Assembly (NCBI RefSeq): GCF_015277895.1 | Contig: NZ_CP063815.1 | Coordinates: 434,001-498,000 of the forward strand | DNA length: 64,000 bases | Direction of reading: 5' to 3' | From: Microbacterium abyssi | GTDB taxonomy: Bacteria; Actinomycetota; Actinomycetes; Actinomycetales; Microbacteriaceae | Shown here: positions 40,661 to 48,796 of the stretch, in pieces | Layout of the letters: each line of letters opens with the position of its first letter | Position numbering within the stretch: the stretch's first letter is position 1 | Notes under the pieces: model-generated | Database searches by the model: none | What the model was told of the DNA's origin: nothing | Seen by the model: only the letters and a program-made list of their open reading frames with translations | Program-made: the position numbers and the translations under genes

Positions 40661-43600
40661 CGACGACCTCCAGTGGCGGCAGCCCGCCGACGATCTTGAC
40701 GGTCTCGACGCTGACCGTGGTAATGCGCTGCAGGAGTTCGAGGATGTAGCGCTGGTTGCCGTGCTCGTCGCCCCAGGCGTTCGGGTCATTGACGATCCCG
40801 GATGCCTTGTCGGGCCTCACCTGGTAGCGCTCGAGAACCCAGTCCAACGCCGAGCGAGAGCCGAGCATGTACTCGTGAGCCTCGACTGGGATGCCTGAGA
40901 CGGTGATGTCGTCGTTGTAGATGACGGTGCTCTTGTCATCGACCTTCTTGCCGTCCTCAGTCTTCTTGCCGTAGCGCATCTTCGTCACACGCAGCGGGGC
41001 GCCCTCGCGCTCCGTGACCGTCAGCGGATATTTGGGCACGTTCTCGTAATCCAGATGGAACGCAGAAAGCTCCCGACCGGCCTTCACGAACTCCCGGAAG
41101 GCCTTCACCTTCGGGATCCGCGGCAGCATCTTCTTCAGATCGGACTCGAACTCGGCGCGGTACTCGGGTGAGTGGAGCAAGCCGTAAATGTAGAAGAAGA
41201 TGTCGTCCTTCGTCACGCTCTTTCCATAGGCGTCCCGGTAGTCGCGCAGGATCTCGTCGGTGATGTTGTCGACGCGCTCGTATTTTGGCGCGTCCTCGCC
41301 TGTACCACTGAGGTCCAGCCTGCCCTCGATCTCATCGAAGACCGGGAGGGTTCCGGAGCCGGGAAACAGGGTCGTCGGGTCGTCCTCGATCTCCCGGTAG
41401 GCGTAGCGGGGGAAGAACTGGCCCCCGCTGCCGGCTCCAGTCAAGTGGAGATCGGGGGTACAGTCGAGCATCATCGTAGAGAACGCGACAACCGACCCCA
41501 CACCTGTCACATAGATCCCAAGGTTCGAGGCTCCAGCGGTCGGAAAAGCCTGCCTCAGTTGGCCTTGGCGGTGGTTGAGAATCGGATCGAAGTAGAGGTG
41601 CTGCTTGAAGAACGGGCGATACATGCCGACGTACTCAAGGTGCTTCTTCACTACCTGGGCTGTTGTGTCTCGTACGAACTCGGCGCGCAAGGTGCTCGTC
41701 CACTTGATCTCCGACTCGGGCTGACGGGTGAAGGCAGCCGCATCCTTTGGTGAGCCCGCATCTCGCCATACCTGTCGAGCATCCTGGAAGGCAGAGATCA
41801 TCTCCGTGACCTGCTGCTTCAGCGGCGCCGACGCAGAGGAGTACACCCATGCGTCTCGCCCCGTCTCGACGCCTCTGGAGAAGACATCAAACACCCGGGT
41901 CTCGCGTGCCTTCGCCTTGTCCTTCTCGCCGATGGGCGCGAACCCCGCGAACGCACCGCTGCGCTTACCGATCCAGTCGCCTTCGGGCGACGACTCGAGC
42001 TGCTTCCACGGCATCGCGCTCACTGAGCCGAAGCCAGCGATCTTGCCCAGCTTTTGCTCAGTCGTGAGGTAGTCGCCGATGTCGTAGTAGTAGAGCTTCC
42101 CCGGAGCGTGTTGCTTCGGGTTCTTCACGAGCAGCAGGATTGCGATCGTGGTTCGCGACCCCTGCCCGAATACGTTGTCCTTCTCCTTTCGACGCTGCTC
42201 GCCAGAACCGCGTGCGTGACCTCGCAGGTTGAAAACGTACACGCTGGTGAACTCGTCAATTAGTGAGAGTCTGAGGCCATCCGCGGTATTCCCGTCGATG
42301 TACCCGCCGTTGGAAACGTAGGCGACGATGCCCTCGTCGCCGATCCGATCGGACGCCCAACGGATCGCCCTGATGTAGCTGTCGTAGAGGTTGTTCTTGT
42401 TTTTGGCCGTCGACCTTGCCGCGTACGTGTCGCGAATACTCTCGTCAAGGGTCTTGTAGTGGTTGTTCGCGTTGTCGTCGTTGCCCGAGCTCTGCCCCTT
42501 GGAGTACGGCGGGTTGCCGATCACGACTCGGATGTCGCGCTCCTTCTGCGCGATCACACGGTCGTTGTTGGCCGCGAAGACGCCGAGGTCGTCCATCTTG
42601 TCGTCGTCCTCGAACATCTGGAAGGTGTCCGTGAGCACGATGCCGTCGAAGGGCACGTAGTTGCCGCCCTGCAGCGAGTGGTAGGTCTCTTCGATGTTGA
42701 TCGCCGCCACGTAGTACGCCAGCAGCACGATCTCGTTCGCGTGCAGCTCGTAGCGGTACTTCCGCGCTAGATCAGTCTGCTTGATGAGCCCGGACTGCAG
42801 CAGCCGCACCATGAAGGTCCCGGTCCCGGTGAACGGGTCCAGCACGTGTACACCCTCATCCGAGAGCGATGAGCCGAACTCGTCCTTCAGAATGTCCTCG
42901 ACGGAGTGGATGATGAAGTCCACGATCTCGTTGGGCGTGTAGACGATGCCGAGCTTCTCGCTGGTCTTGGAGAAAGCGGTGGAGAAGAACTTCTCGTAGA
43001 GCTCCTTGACGATCGTCTGCTTCGCACCGGCGTCATCGATACCCGCTGCTCGAGTCCTCACACTTTCGTAGAACTGCTCGAGCTTGTCGGTCTCGTTCTC
43101 GAGATTCTGGCCGTCAAGCACCTCGACCATCCGGTTCATCACCTGCGATACTGGGTTGTTCTCGCTGAACGCGTACCCCTCGAACAGGGCATCGAACACC
43201 GGCTGCGTGATCAGGTGCTGCGAGAGCATCTGCACCGCGTCGTCGTGGGTGATGTCCGGGTTCAGATTCAGCCGGAGCCCTTCGGTGAACGCCTCGAACT
43301 CCTCGTGGATCAACTTGTTCTCACCCCCGACGAGCGCGTTGATCCGATCGGAGTGAGCTTGGGCAATTTCGGCAACATCCGTCGCCCAGTTCTCCCAGTA
43401 GCGTCGCTGACCGACCTTCTGCACGATCTTGGAGAGGATCGCATCACGCCAGGCTTCGATCTTCGAGAAGTCAAGCTGCAGCGCACCCTGGACCTTGTCG
43501 GCGCCCTTGGTTGCGGAGTCTTCCTCGTCGTCGCTCTTGCCGCCGCCCGCGCCGATCACATCGACCATGAGCCGGTTGGTCTTCTTCGTGAGGTCGATCT

Positions 43601-45542
43601 TGTTGACCTCTGCATCGAACCGCTCATCGTGTGCTCGTAGAGCCTGGAGCACCTGCCAGACGACTCGGTACTTGTCGTTGTTATTCAGCGCTTCGTCGGG
43701 TTCGACGCCACCGGGAATCGCGATCGGGAGGATCACGTACCCGAACTTCTTTCCCGCCATCTTGCGCATGACGCGACCGACCGACTGCACCACATCCACG
43801 ACCGACTTGCGCGGGTTCATGAACATCACCGCGTCGAGCGCCGGAACGTCCACACCCTCGGATAGGCACTTCGCGTTGGAGAGGATGCGGACGGTGCTCT
43901 CTGGCGACGACTCCTTGAGCCAGTCGAGCTTCTCGTTTCGCACGAGCATCGACTGCGTGCCGTCAACGTGACGGGCTTCGGCGTTGAGCAACCGAGAGGT
44001 GTCCGCGCCTAACCCCGCAATGCGCTCGATCTCACCCTCAACGACTTGCTGGAAAGCATCCGCGAGCTTGCGTGAGGTCGCGATGTCCTTCGCGAACATG
44101 ACCGCACGCTGCATCGGCGAGGGGTCATCCTCGTACTCTCCGGGGATCACCGACCGCTTCGAGAGTCCATTCCAGGTTCCGACGATCTTCGCGGTGTCTT
44201 CCATGGCGAGTTCGTAGCCGTCCTGCGACATGAGCGACTGGAACTCCCGCGCGACGAAGCCCTCGTCCACAGCGAGAACAAGCACCTTGTAGTCGGTGAG
44301 GCGACCCATGCTGACTGCCTGACCGAAGCCGAGCCGGTGGAACTCCGGTCCGTAGACCGCCTCGTCATCCATGTCGGCGAGCTTCGCGCCGATCTCCCCC
44401 GCCTTCTTGCGAGTGCCATCCGAAAAGATGCGCGGCGTTGCGGTCATGTAGAGGCGCTTCTTGCCCTGCACGAAGCTCTGGTCGTGCACCTTCATAAACG
44501 CTGACTCATCGTCGTCCGACATCGCAGCGCCCGTCGTCCGGTGCGCCTCGTCGCTGACGATCAGGTCGAACTCGGGCAGCCCCATTCCCTGCGCCTTCGA
44601 GATCACGGGGAGCGACTGGTACGTCGAGAAGATCACGGTGAGTTTGTCGGAGCCGTCACCCTGCGAGAACTGCTTGACGAGCGCCGAAGCGTTCGTCGTC
44701 GCGGGGAATGCAAGGTCAGTGATCGGGATGTCTTCCTCGGTGCGACGCTTACCGACCGACACGTCCGAGCACACCGCGAACGAGCGGATCGGCACCTCTG
44801 CCTGGATCGTCCACTCCTTGAGCGTCTGAGACAACAGAGCAATCGATGGCATCAGGAACAGCACGGTTCCGCCCAGCGGCACGACCTTCTCCGCGAGGCG
44901 CAGCGACGTGAAGGTCTTCCCCGTGCCGCACGCCATGATGAGCTTCCCGCGGTCGCGTTCGGCGAAGCCCGCGACGACATCGTCAATGGCGGTGCGCTGG
45001 TAGTCGAACGGGGTCTTGAGGCGCTTCTTTTCGAGCTTCGCGGGCTCGTTCCACACAAACTGCGACCAGTCGATCGACGAGTCATCGAGGTCTTGAACGC
45101 GCAGACGCTCGATGGGGATCGACTGCCCCGAGATCGCGTCCTCGGCGTTCTTCCCCCACTTGTCTGAGGTCGAGATCACCAGTCGCCCGGCGAACTCAGG
45201 AATGTAGTCGACTGTCATCTTGCCGGAGGCAGAAAGGAAGGAGTCGAGCATCGGCTTCGTCACAGTGGTCGTAGGCGCGAAAAACTTGCACTGGATCGCG
45301 GTGAGCTCTCCCGTGTCTCGATTGCGGGCGACTAGGTCGACTCCCGTGTCAGTGCGGTTGCCACGCTCTGGGTACTCCGACCAACGCCAGACCCGGTCAT
45401 ACAGTTCGGCGTACTGCGGCTCGGTGCGGAGAAACGCCTGCATGAGCCTCTCGAAGTGCGAGCCTTTGTCGTACTCGTCGAAGGCAACCTTGCGGTATTG
45501 GTCGAGCACGTCGTGGATGCTCGCGATTGAGGAGTTTGTCAT
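40653..45542 (-). CDS. Type ISP single-chain restriction-modification enzyme (LlaGI-like)
   Basis: 1,629 residues, close to the 1,500-1,600 of LlaGI/LlaBIII. Order: Mrr-like nuclease (D69, then Q84-x-K86 in A-I-Q-C-K); SF2 translocase with Walker A A-C-G-T-G-K-T (204-210), DEAH (331-334), T-A-T-P-R and V-G-R-V-M-R; coupling region; N6-adenine methyltransferase with motif I D-P-F-T-G-T-G-T-F near residue 899 and motif IV N-P-P-Y near 1007; C-terminal target-recognition region. One protein both methylates and, on unmodified DNA, translocates and cleaves. The 3' end is shared with the anticodon-nuclease-like gene. It reads away from the GntR gene. Confidence 0.9.
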   Translation of the reverse strand: MTNSSIASIHDVLDQYRKVAFDEYDKGSHFERLMQAFLRTEPQYAELYDRVWRWSEYPERGNRTDTGVDLVARNRDTGELTAIQCKFFAPTTTVTKPMLDSFLSASGKMTVDYIPEFAGRLVISTSDKWGKNAEDAISGQSIPIERLRVQDLDDSSIDWSQFVWNEPAKLEKKRLKTPFDYQRTAIDDVVAGFAERDRGKLIMACGTGKTFTSLRLAEKVVPLGGTVLFLMPSIALLSQTLKEWTIQAEVPIRSFAVCSDVSVGKRRTEEDIPITDLAFPATTNASALVKQFSQGDGSDKLTVIFSTYQSLPVISKAQGMGLPEFDLIVSDEAHRTTGAAMSDDDESAFMKVHDQSFVQGKKRLYMTATPRIFSDGTRKKAGEIGAKLADMDDEAVYGPEFHRLGFGQAVSMGRLTDYKVLVLAVDEGFVAREFQSLMSQDGYELAMEDTAKIVGTWNGLSKRSVIPGEYEDDPSPMQRAVMFAKDIATSRKLADAFQQVVEGEIERIAGLGADTSRLLNAEARHVDGTQSMLVRNEKLDWLKESSPESTVRILSNAKCLSEGVDVPALDAVMFMNPRKSVVDVVQSVGRVMRKMAGKKFGYVILPIAIPGGVEPDEALNNNDKYRVVWQVLQALRAHDERFDAEVNKIDLTKKTNRLMVDVIGAGGGKSDDEEDSATKGADKVQGALQLDFSKIEAWRDAILSKIVQKVGQRRYWENWATDVAEIAQAHSDRINALVGGENKLIHEEFEAFTEGLRLNLNPDITHDDAVQMLSQHLITQPVFDALFEGYAFSENNPVSQVMNRMVEVLDGQNLENETDKLEQFYESVRTRAAGIDDAGAKQTIVKELYEKFFSTAFSKTSEKLGIVYTPNEIVDFIIHSVEDILKDEFGSSLSDEGVHVLDPFTGTGTFMVRLLQSGLIKQTDLARKYRYELHANEIVLLAYYVAAINIEETYHSLQGGNYVPFDGIVLTDTFQMFEDDDKMDDLGVFAANNDRVIAQKERDIRVVIGNPPYSKGQSSGNDDNANNHYKTLDESIRDTYAARSTAKNKNNLYDSYIRAIRWASDRIGDEGIVAYVSNGGYIDGNTADGLRLSLIDEFTSVYVFNLRGHARGSGEQRRKEKDNVFGQGSRTTIAILLLVKNPKQHAPGKLYYYDIGDYLTTEQKLGKIAGFGSVSAMPWKQLESSPEGDWIGKRSGAFAGFAPIGEKDKAKARETRVFDVFSRGVETGRDAWVYSSASAPLKQQVTEMISAFQDARQVWRDAGSPKDAAAFTRQPESEIKWTSTLRAEFVRDTTAQVVKKHLEYVGMYRPFFKQHLYFDPILNHRQGQLRQAFPTAGASNLGIYVTGVGSVVAFSTMMLDCTPDLHLTGAGSGGQFFPRYAYREIEDDPTTLFPGSGTLPVFDEIEGRLDLSGTGEDAPKYERVDNITDEILRDYRDAYGKSVTKDDIFFYIYGLLHSPEYRAEFESDLKKMLPRIPKVKAFREFVKAGRELSAFHLDYENVPKYPLTVTEREGAPLRVTKMRYGKKTEDGKKVDDKSTVIYNDDITVSGIPVEAHEYMLGSRSALDWVLERYQVRPDKASGIVNDPNAWGDEHGNQRYILELLQRITTVSVETVKIVGGLPPLEVVGA

Positions 45543-45614
45543 TTGAACCGCGTTCGCTATGTAGTCGGTTGGTCAGCTACAACTTACCGAGAAGTGGGCC
45601 GATGGATCTTCGGT

Positions 45615-45717
45615 GGAGAGGGTGCGTTCGGCGAGGAGCGCCCGGACCGCAGCGGAGCGAGGACCGGACGCACCGCAGACGGACGCACCCTCTCCGATAG
45701 CCGGCCGTCAGGCCGGC
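45615..45717. repeat. Inverted repeat and hairpin between R-M and GntR genes
   Basis: GGAGAGGGTGCGT (45615-45627) and its exact complement (45683-45695), 55 bases apart, then a separate perfect hairpin GCCGGCC-GTCA-GGCCGGC (45700-45717). The 252-base intergenic stretch has no supported gene. Candidate terminators, or a site for replication or transfer proteins. Confidence 0.5.
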
Positions 45718-45788
45718 CTTGAACGAGTAAAGAAAGTTCTCACAGCTCGACCTCGTCTTGAGCGAGGAGCGACCTCACTCCGTAAGAT

Positions 45789-45798
45789 GTCTAGATGA
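45789..45798. promoter_or_regulatory. GntR autoregulatory operator candidate
   Basis: GTCTAGATGA overlaps the GntR start codon (ATG 45795); the same 10 bases recur in the palindrome at 46546-46559. Confidence 0.5.
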
Positions 45799-46505
45799 CT
45801 GAGTTCCCGATCGATACTCTCCGAGCAGTGGTACGCGCTGATACTCGACCGGCGTATGCGCAGATTGCGGATCAACTCCGGCGAGTGATCCGTGATTCGA
45901 AGCTTGAGCCCGGCACGCAGTTGCCTTCGGAGCCTGATCTCGTGAAGCGATTTGGTGTTTCGCGTATGACGGTCCGCGAGGGGCTGCGCGTGCTGCGGCA
46001 AGATGACGTTCTTCGTGTTCAGCATGGAGTGGGTGTATTCGTGGGGGAGCGGCGATCCGTTGGATCCGTCCAGGCGGGTGGAGCAATGATGCCTTCAGAG
46101 CCATCGTGGCGGGAAGCTGTCGCGGGGGCGCTACAGGTTGATCCGCAAGTCTCGCCGGTTGAGTCAGGCATCGAGATGTGGGCCGAATCACTCATGGAGC
46201 GACCGCATGCTGAGCTCTCCTCGATCCGACTCCGGATTGAGGATCTGAACCTGCGACCAGAGGTCGTCACGATCGTTGTTCCCGGTGCTGAAGGTCGTGC
46301 GGTTGACGCCGCTTTGCGGGCGATTGAGCAAGCATCGAGCTGGGTGGTGTCCGTCCGCGCGGCTGGGGCCGGCGATGGGAGTCGGCAAGAAGGCGATCTG
46401 ATCGTCACCCGTGTCGGGCGCAGCGATGGCGAAGAGGCGCCTCTACTTCTAGCGCGAAGCCAACGCGCAGGCTCCTGGGCAGTCACGACAATCGAACGTC
46501 AATAG
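45795..46505 (+). CDS. GntR-family regulator of the AICE
   Basis: 236 residues from ATG 45795. GntR winged helix (about 15-85): Y-A-Q-I-A-D-Q-L, L-P-S-E-P-D-L-V-K-R-F-G-V-S-R-M-T-V-R-E-G and V-Q-H-G-V-G-V-F-V. The C-terminal ~150 residues do not look like FadR or classic UTRA ligand domains, and may be a divergent one. In AICEs a GntR repressor (KorSA type) silences pra/tra/rep. Sites with TCTAGA at its own start and upstream of pra support autoregulation and control of the transfer operon. Confidence 0.85.
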   Translation: MTEFPIDTLRAVVRADTRPAYAQIADQLRRVIRDSKLEPGTQLPSEPDLVKRFGVSRMTVREGLRVLRQDDVLRVQHGVGVFVGERRSVGSVQAGGAMMPSEPSWREAVAGALQVDPQVSPVESGIEMWAESLMERPHAELSSIRLRIEDLNLRPEVVTIVVPGAEGRAVDAALRAIEQASSWVVSVRAAGAGDGSRQEGDLIVTRVGRSDGEEAPLLLARSQRAGSWAVTTIERQ

Positions 46506-46512
46506 GCACCTC

Positions 46513-46573
46513 TTGACAGCTCATCTATATGTCTGTCAGTCTTAACTCATCTAGACGAGTAGACGCCTAGATG
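46513..46573 (+). promoter_or_regulatory. Promoter/operator region of the pra-tra-rep operon
   Basis: TTGACA (46513-46518, a good -35), CTCATCTA repeated at 46520-46527 and 46546-46553, the palindrome CTCATCTAGACGAG (46546-46559) and CTAGATG (46567-46573). No strong -10 stands out at 17 bases. Probable GntR-controlled promoter. Confidence 0.55.
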
Positions 46574-46596
46574 TTCTCAAATCCAAAGGAGCCATT

Positions 46597-46995
46597 ATGG
46601 CAATTCAGTCAGCAATCCCGGTCAGCTTCGAGACCTATTTCCCTCAGGGCGCATACGTCGTGGGTGAAGTCGAGCAGGTCATGAAGTGGTCCGACGACGG
46701 CAAGCAGCAGGGTCAGGATCTCGACAAGAACACGGGCCACCCGATGTGGCGGGTGCGTGTCTTCGACGCGGATCCGGCAGCCAAGAGGGGGCAGGGGGAG
46801 GTCATGGTCAAGATCGCGAGCATCTCCGAGCCCCAGCTGCCGCCCGCGCTCAACGGACTCCCGTTCCGCCCGGTCATCTTCGAAGGGCTGGCCGTCATGC
46901 CGTACACGCCCGATACCCCGGGACGCAGCCGAGTGGCGTACTCGCTCCGCGCTCGCGAGATGAAGGCGGCGCCCAAGCCTCGGGGGAGTGAGTAA
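46597..46995 (+). CDS. pra: Pra-like activator of AICE replication, integration and excision
   Basis: 132 residues from ATG 46597 (AAAGGAG). The pattern F-P-Q-G-A-Y-V-V-G-E-V-E-Q, P-M-W-R-V-R-V-F-D-A-D-P and L-P-F-R-P-V-I-F-E-G-L resembles Pra of pSAM2, an activator that starts the excision/replication programme. Located right after the operator region and overlapping the start of the TraB-like gene, as expected of a first gene in the transfer operon. The match is from memory of the family, not a search. Confidence 0.8.
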   Translation: MAIQSAIPVSFETYFPQGAYVVGEVEQVMKWSDDGKQQGQDLDKNTGHPMWRVRVFDADPAAKRGQGEVMVKIASISEPQLPPALNGLPFRPVIFEGLAVMPYTPDTPGRSRVAYSLRAREMKAAPKPRGSE

Positions 46996-48404
46996 TGGGT
47001 GAGTCCGTCCCACGCCAGCTGCGCAGCTGGGGAGATGAAGTCAGCATCCTCGTTCGACGATGGTGGTGGGCCGCAGTGCTCGTTCTCGTGATCTCGTGGC
47101 TGCCGCCCGTCCCCGTGGTGCAGGCCGCATTCACGATCGGCTGCCTGGCGCTCGTGGCCCTGGTTGGCATCTGGTTCTTCATTACCGCTCGGCGGATGCC
47201 GCGAAGCTCCGACGACAGGTGGAGGCGCGACGTGTCGCGACAGATCGTCTCGACCTGGTCCAACACGTCAATGAATCTCGGGCTGTCGGTGCGAGATCAC
47301 GTGACGGGCGGGCCGATCATCCCGGGCATAAGCGAGCCGATCTGGAACGGATCGACGTGTGCGCTCGGCGTCGCACTGCCGCAGGGGCTGGGGCGTGAGC
47401 ATCTCCATGCTCAGGCGGATCTCCTCGCCCAGGCATTCGGCGCTCAGCGAGCAATTGTCGAGGGCAAGCACATTGGCGCGCTTGTACTTCGACTTGAGTA
47501 CGGCGATGCGCTCGAGGAGCCATTCGTACTCGACCTCCCCATCGCATGGGATGGCAAGACGGTCCCAATGGGTCTGAACGCCAGCGGCGCCCTGTGGTCG
47601 ATTCGCCTCGGCGCGCACACGCTCGTTGCTGGCGCATCAGGCAGCGGAAAAGCGTCGCTCGTCTGGGGCATGCTGCTAGGCCTCGCTGAGCCGATCCATG
47701 CTGGTCTCGTCGAGGTCTGGGGAATCGATCGCAAGGGCGGTATGGAGCTGGCGCTCGGCCAGTCGTTGCTCACGCGATTCGCATCGGATGCCGAACGATC
47801 AGTGATCGTCCTGGAGGAGGCTGTCGAGGCGATGCAGCAGCGCGCTCGGGACCTCGCTGGCAAGACACGTCAACACGTAGCGAGCATCGACAGCCCGACC
47901 GTCATGATCCTGATCGACGAGCTCGCAGCGCTCACCGCATATGAGACCGATCGCGATCGCCTGCGCCGAGCGAACGCAGCACTCGCAACGCTCGCATCAC
48001 AAGGCCGAGCCGTGGGATTCATGGTCTTCGCGTGCCTCCAGGATCCCCGCAAGGAGACGCTTCCTGCTCGTGGGCTTTTCACGCAGACGGTCGGTCTCCG
48101 ACTGCGTGACCGCATGGAGACGGCGATGGTGCTCGGGGATGGTGCTGTCGCAGCCGGAGCGCGATGCCATGAGATCTCGCCCGATACGCAGGGGGTCGCA
48201 TACGTGCTCCCCGACGATGGGCGTCCGCCCGAGCGAGTTCGTGCCGGATTGATCACCGACGACATGATCCGCGACATCGCGTCGAGGTTCGCCGCACCGC
48301 GGCAGATCCCGGTCGTGGTCCCTGAACCTCCTGCATCAACGGAACGTCCACCACGTGCGCCTCGGGCCCCGCGTCGCACTCCACGAAAGGAAGCCGCATC
48401 ATGA
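46995..48404 (+). CDS. FtsK/SpoIIIE-type DNA translocase (TraB-like)
   Basis: 469 residues; it overlaps the pra stop by one base. Two membrane spans near the N-terminus (about 22-65), then an FtsK-like ATPase with Walker A G-A-S-G-S-G-K-A-S (about 216) and Walker B M-I-L-I-D-E-L-A-A (about 305). C-terminal part is P/R-rich. In AICEs one such protein moves double-stranded DNA to a recipient cell. The Walker A has A-S in place of the usual T/S-T, which should still bind ATP. The lipoprotein gene overlaps the stop by 4 bp. Confidence 0.85.
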   Translation: MGESVPRQLRSWGDEVSILVRRWWWAAVLVLVISWLPPVPVVQAAFTIGCLALVALVGIWFFITARRMPRSSDDRWRRDVSRQIVSTWSNTSMNLGLSVRDHVTGGPIIPGISEPIWNGSTCALGVALPQGLGREHLHAQADLLAQAFGAQRAIVEGKHIGALVLRLEYGDALEEPFVLDLPIAWDGKTVPMGLNASGALWSIRLGAHTLVAGASGSGKASLVWGMLLGLAEPIHAGLVEVWGIDRKGGMELALGQSLLTRFASDAERSVIVLEEAVEAMQQRARDLAGKTRQHVASIDSPTVMILIDELAALTAYETDRDRLRRANAALATLASQGRAVGFMVFACLQDPRKETLPARGLFTQTVGLRLRDRMETAMVLGDGAVAAGARCHEISPDTQGVAYVLPDDGRPPERVRAGLITDDMIRDIASRFAAPRQIPVVVPEPPASTERPPRAPRAPRRTPRKEAAS

Positions 48405-48796
48405 AGAACTCGACGACCGTACTTGTGCTCGCTGCCGCGAGCTTGGTGATGCTCGCGGGATGCTCGACACAAGCCGCAGAAGACGCAGCGCCCGTGGCGA
48501 CGCCAGCACCCACGTCGCCGACGTTCACTTGCAATCTCGGATGGAAGCACGGTGCCGATCCGACCAACATCCTCGCGCGATACGACGAACCGACGGGGGA
48601 TGAGTGGGAGGAGGACTACGGTGCGCACGTCGCGAACCCGGAGTGCACGGATCTGCAGATTCTCGAATGGCAAAAACTGCGCCGTGAAGCTGGCGAGAGC
48701 GATGAGATTTGCCGTGTAACGATTGCATTCACCGCTGATCAGGCGCATGTCCTCGGTTGCGTTGTCCCCGTCCTGGTGGTCAGCGATGCTTCTTGA
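48401..48796 (+). CDS. Small lipoprotein in the conjugation operon
   Basis: 131 residues: M-K-N-S-T, hydrophobic core, lipobox L-A-G-C (about residue 21), then an A/P/T-rich linker and a small domain with four cysteines. ATG overlaps the TraB-like stop (ATGA) and its end overlaps the rep start by 11 bp. A surface lipoprotein in a transfer operon could act in entry exclusion or mating-pair recognition, but there is no family evidence. Confidence 0.65.
   Translation: MKNSTTVLVLAAASLVMLAGCSTQAAEDAAPVATPAPTSPTFTCNLGWKHGADPTNILARYDEPTGDEWEEDYGAHVANPECTDLQILEWQKLRREAGESDEICRVTIAFTADQAHVLGCVVPVLVVSDAS

Noticed and set aside
40653..45542. BREX or DISARM core
   Set aside because: No pglZ, brxC, drmA or related genes; the single-chain helicase-methylase-nuclease layout fits type ISP.
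45613..45798. Small plus-strand open frame upstream of GntR
   Set aside because: It coincides with the inverted repeat and hairpin region; no ribosome site or protein-like composition.
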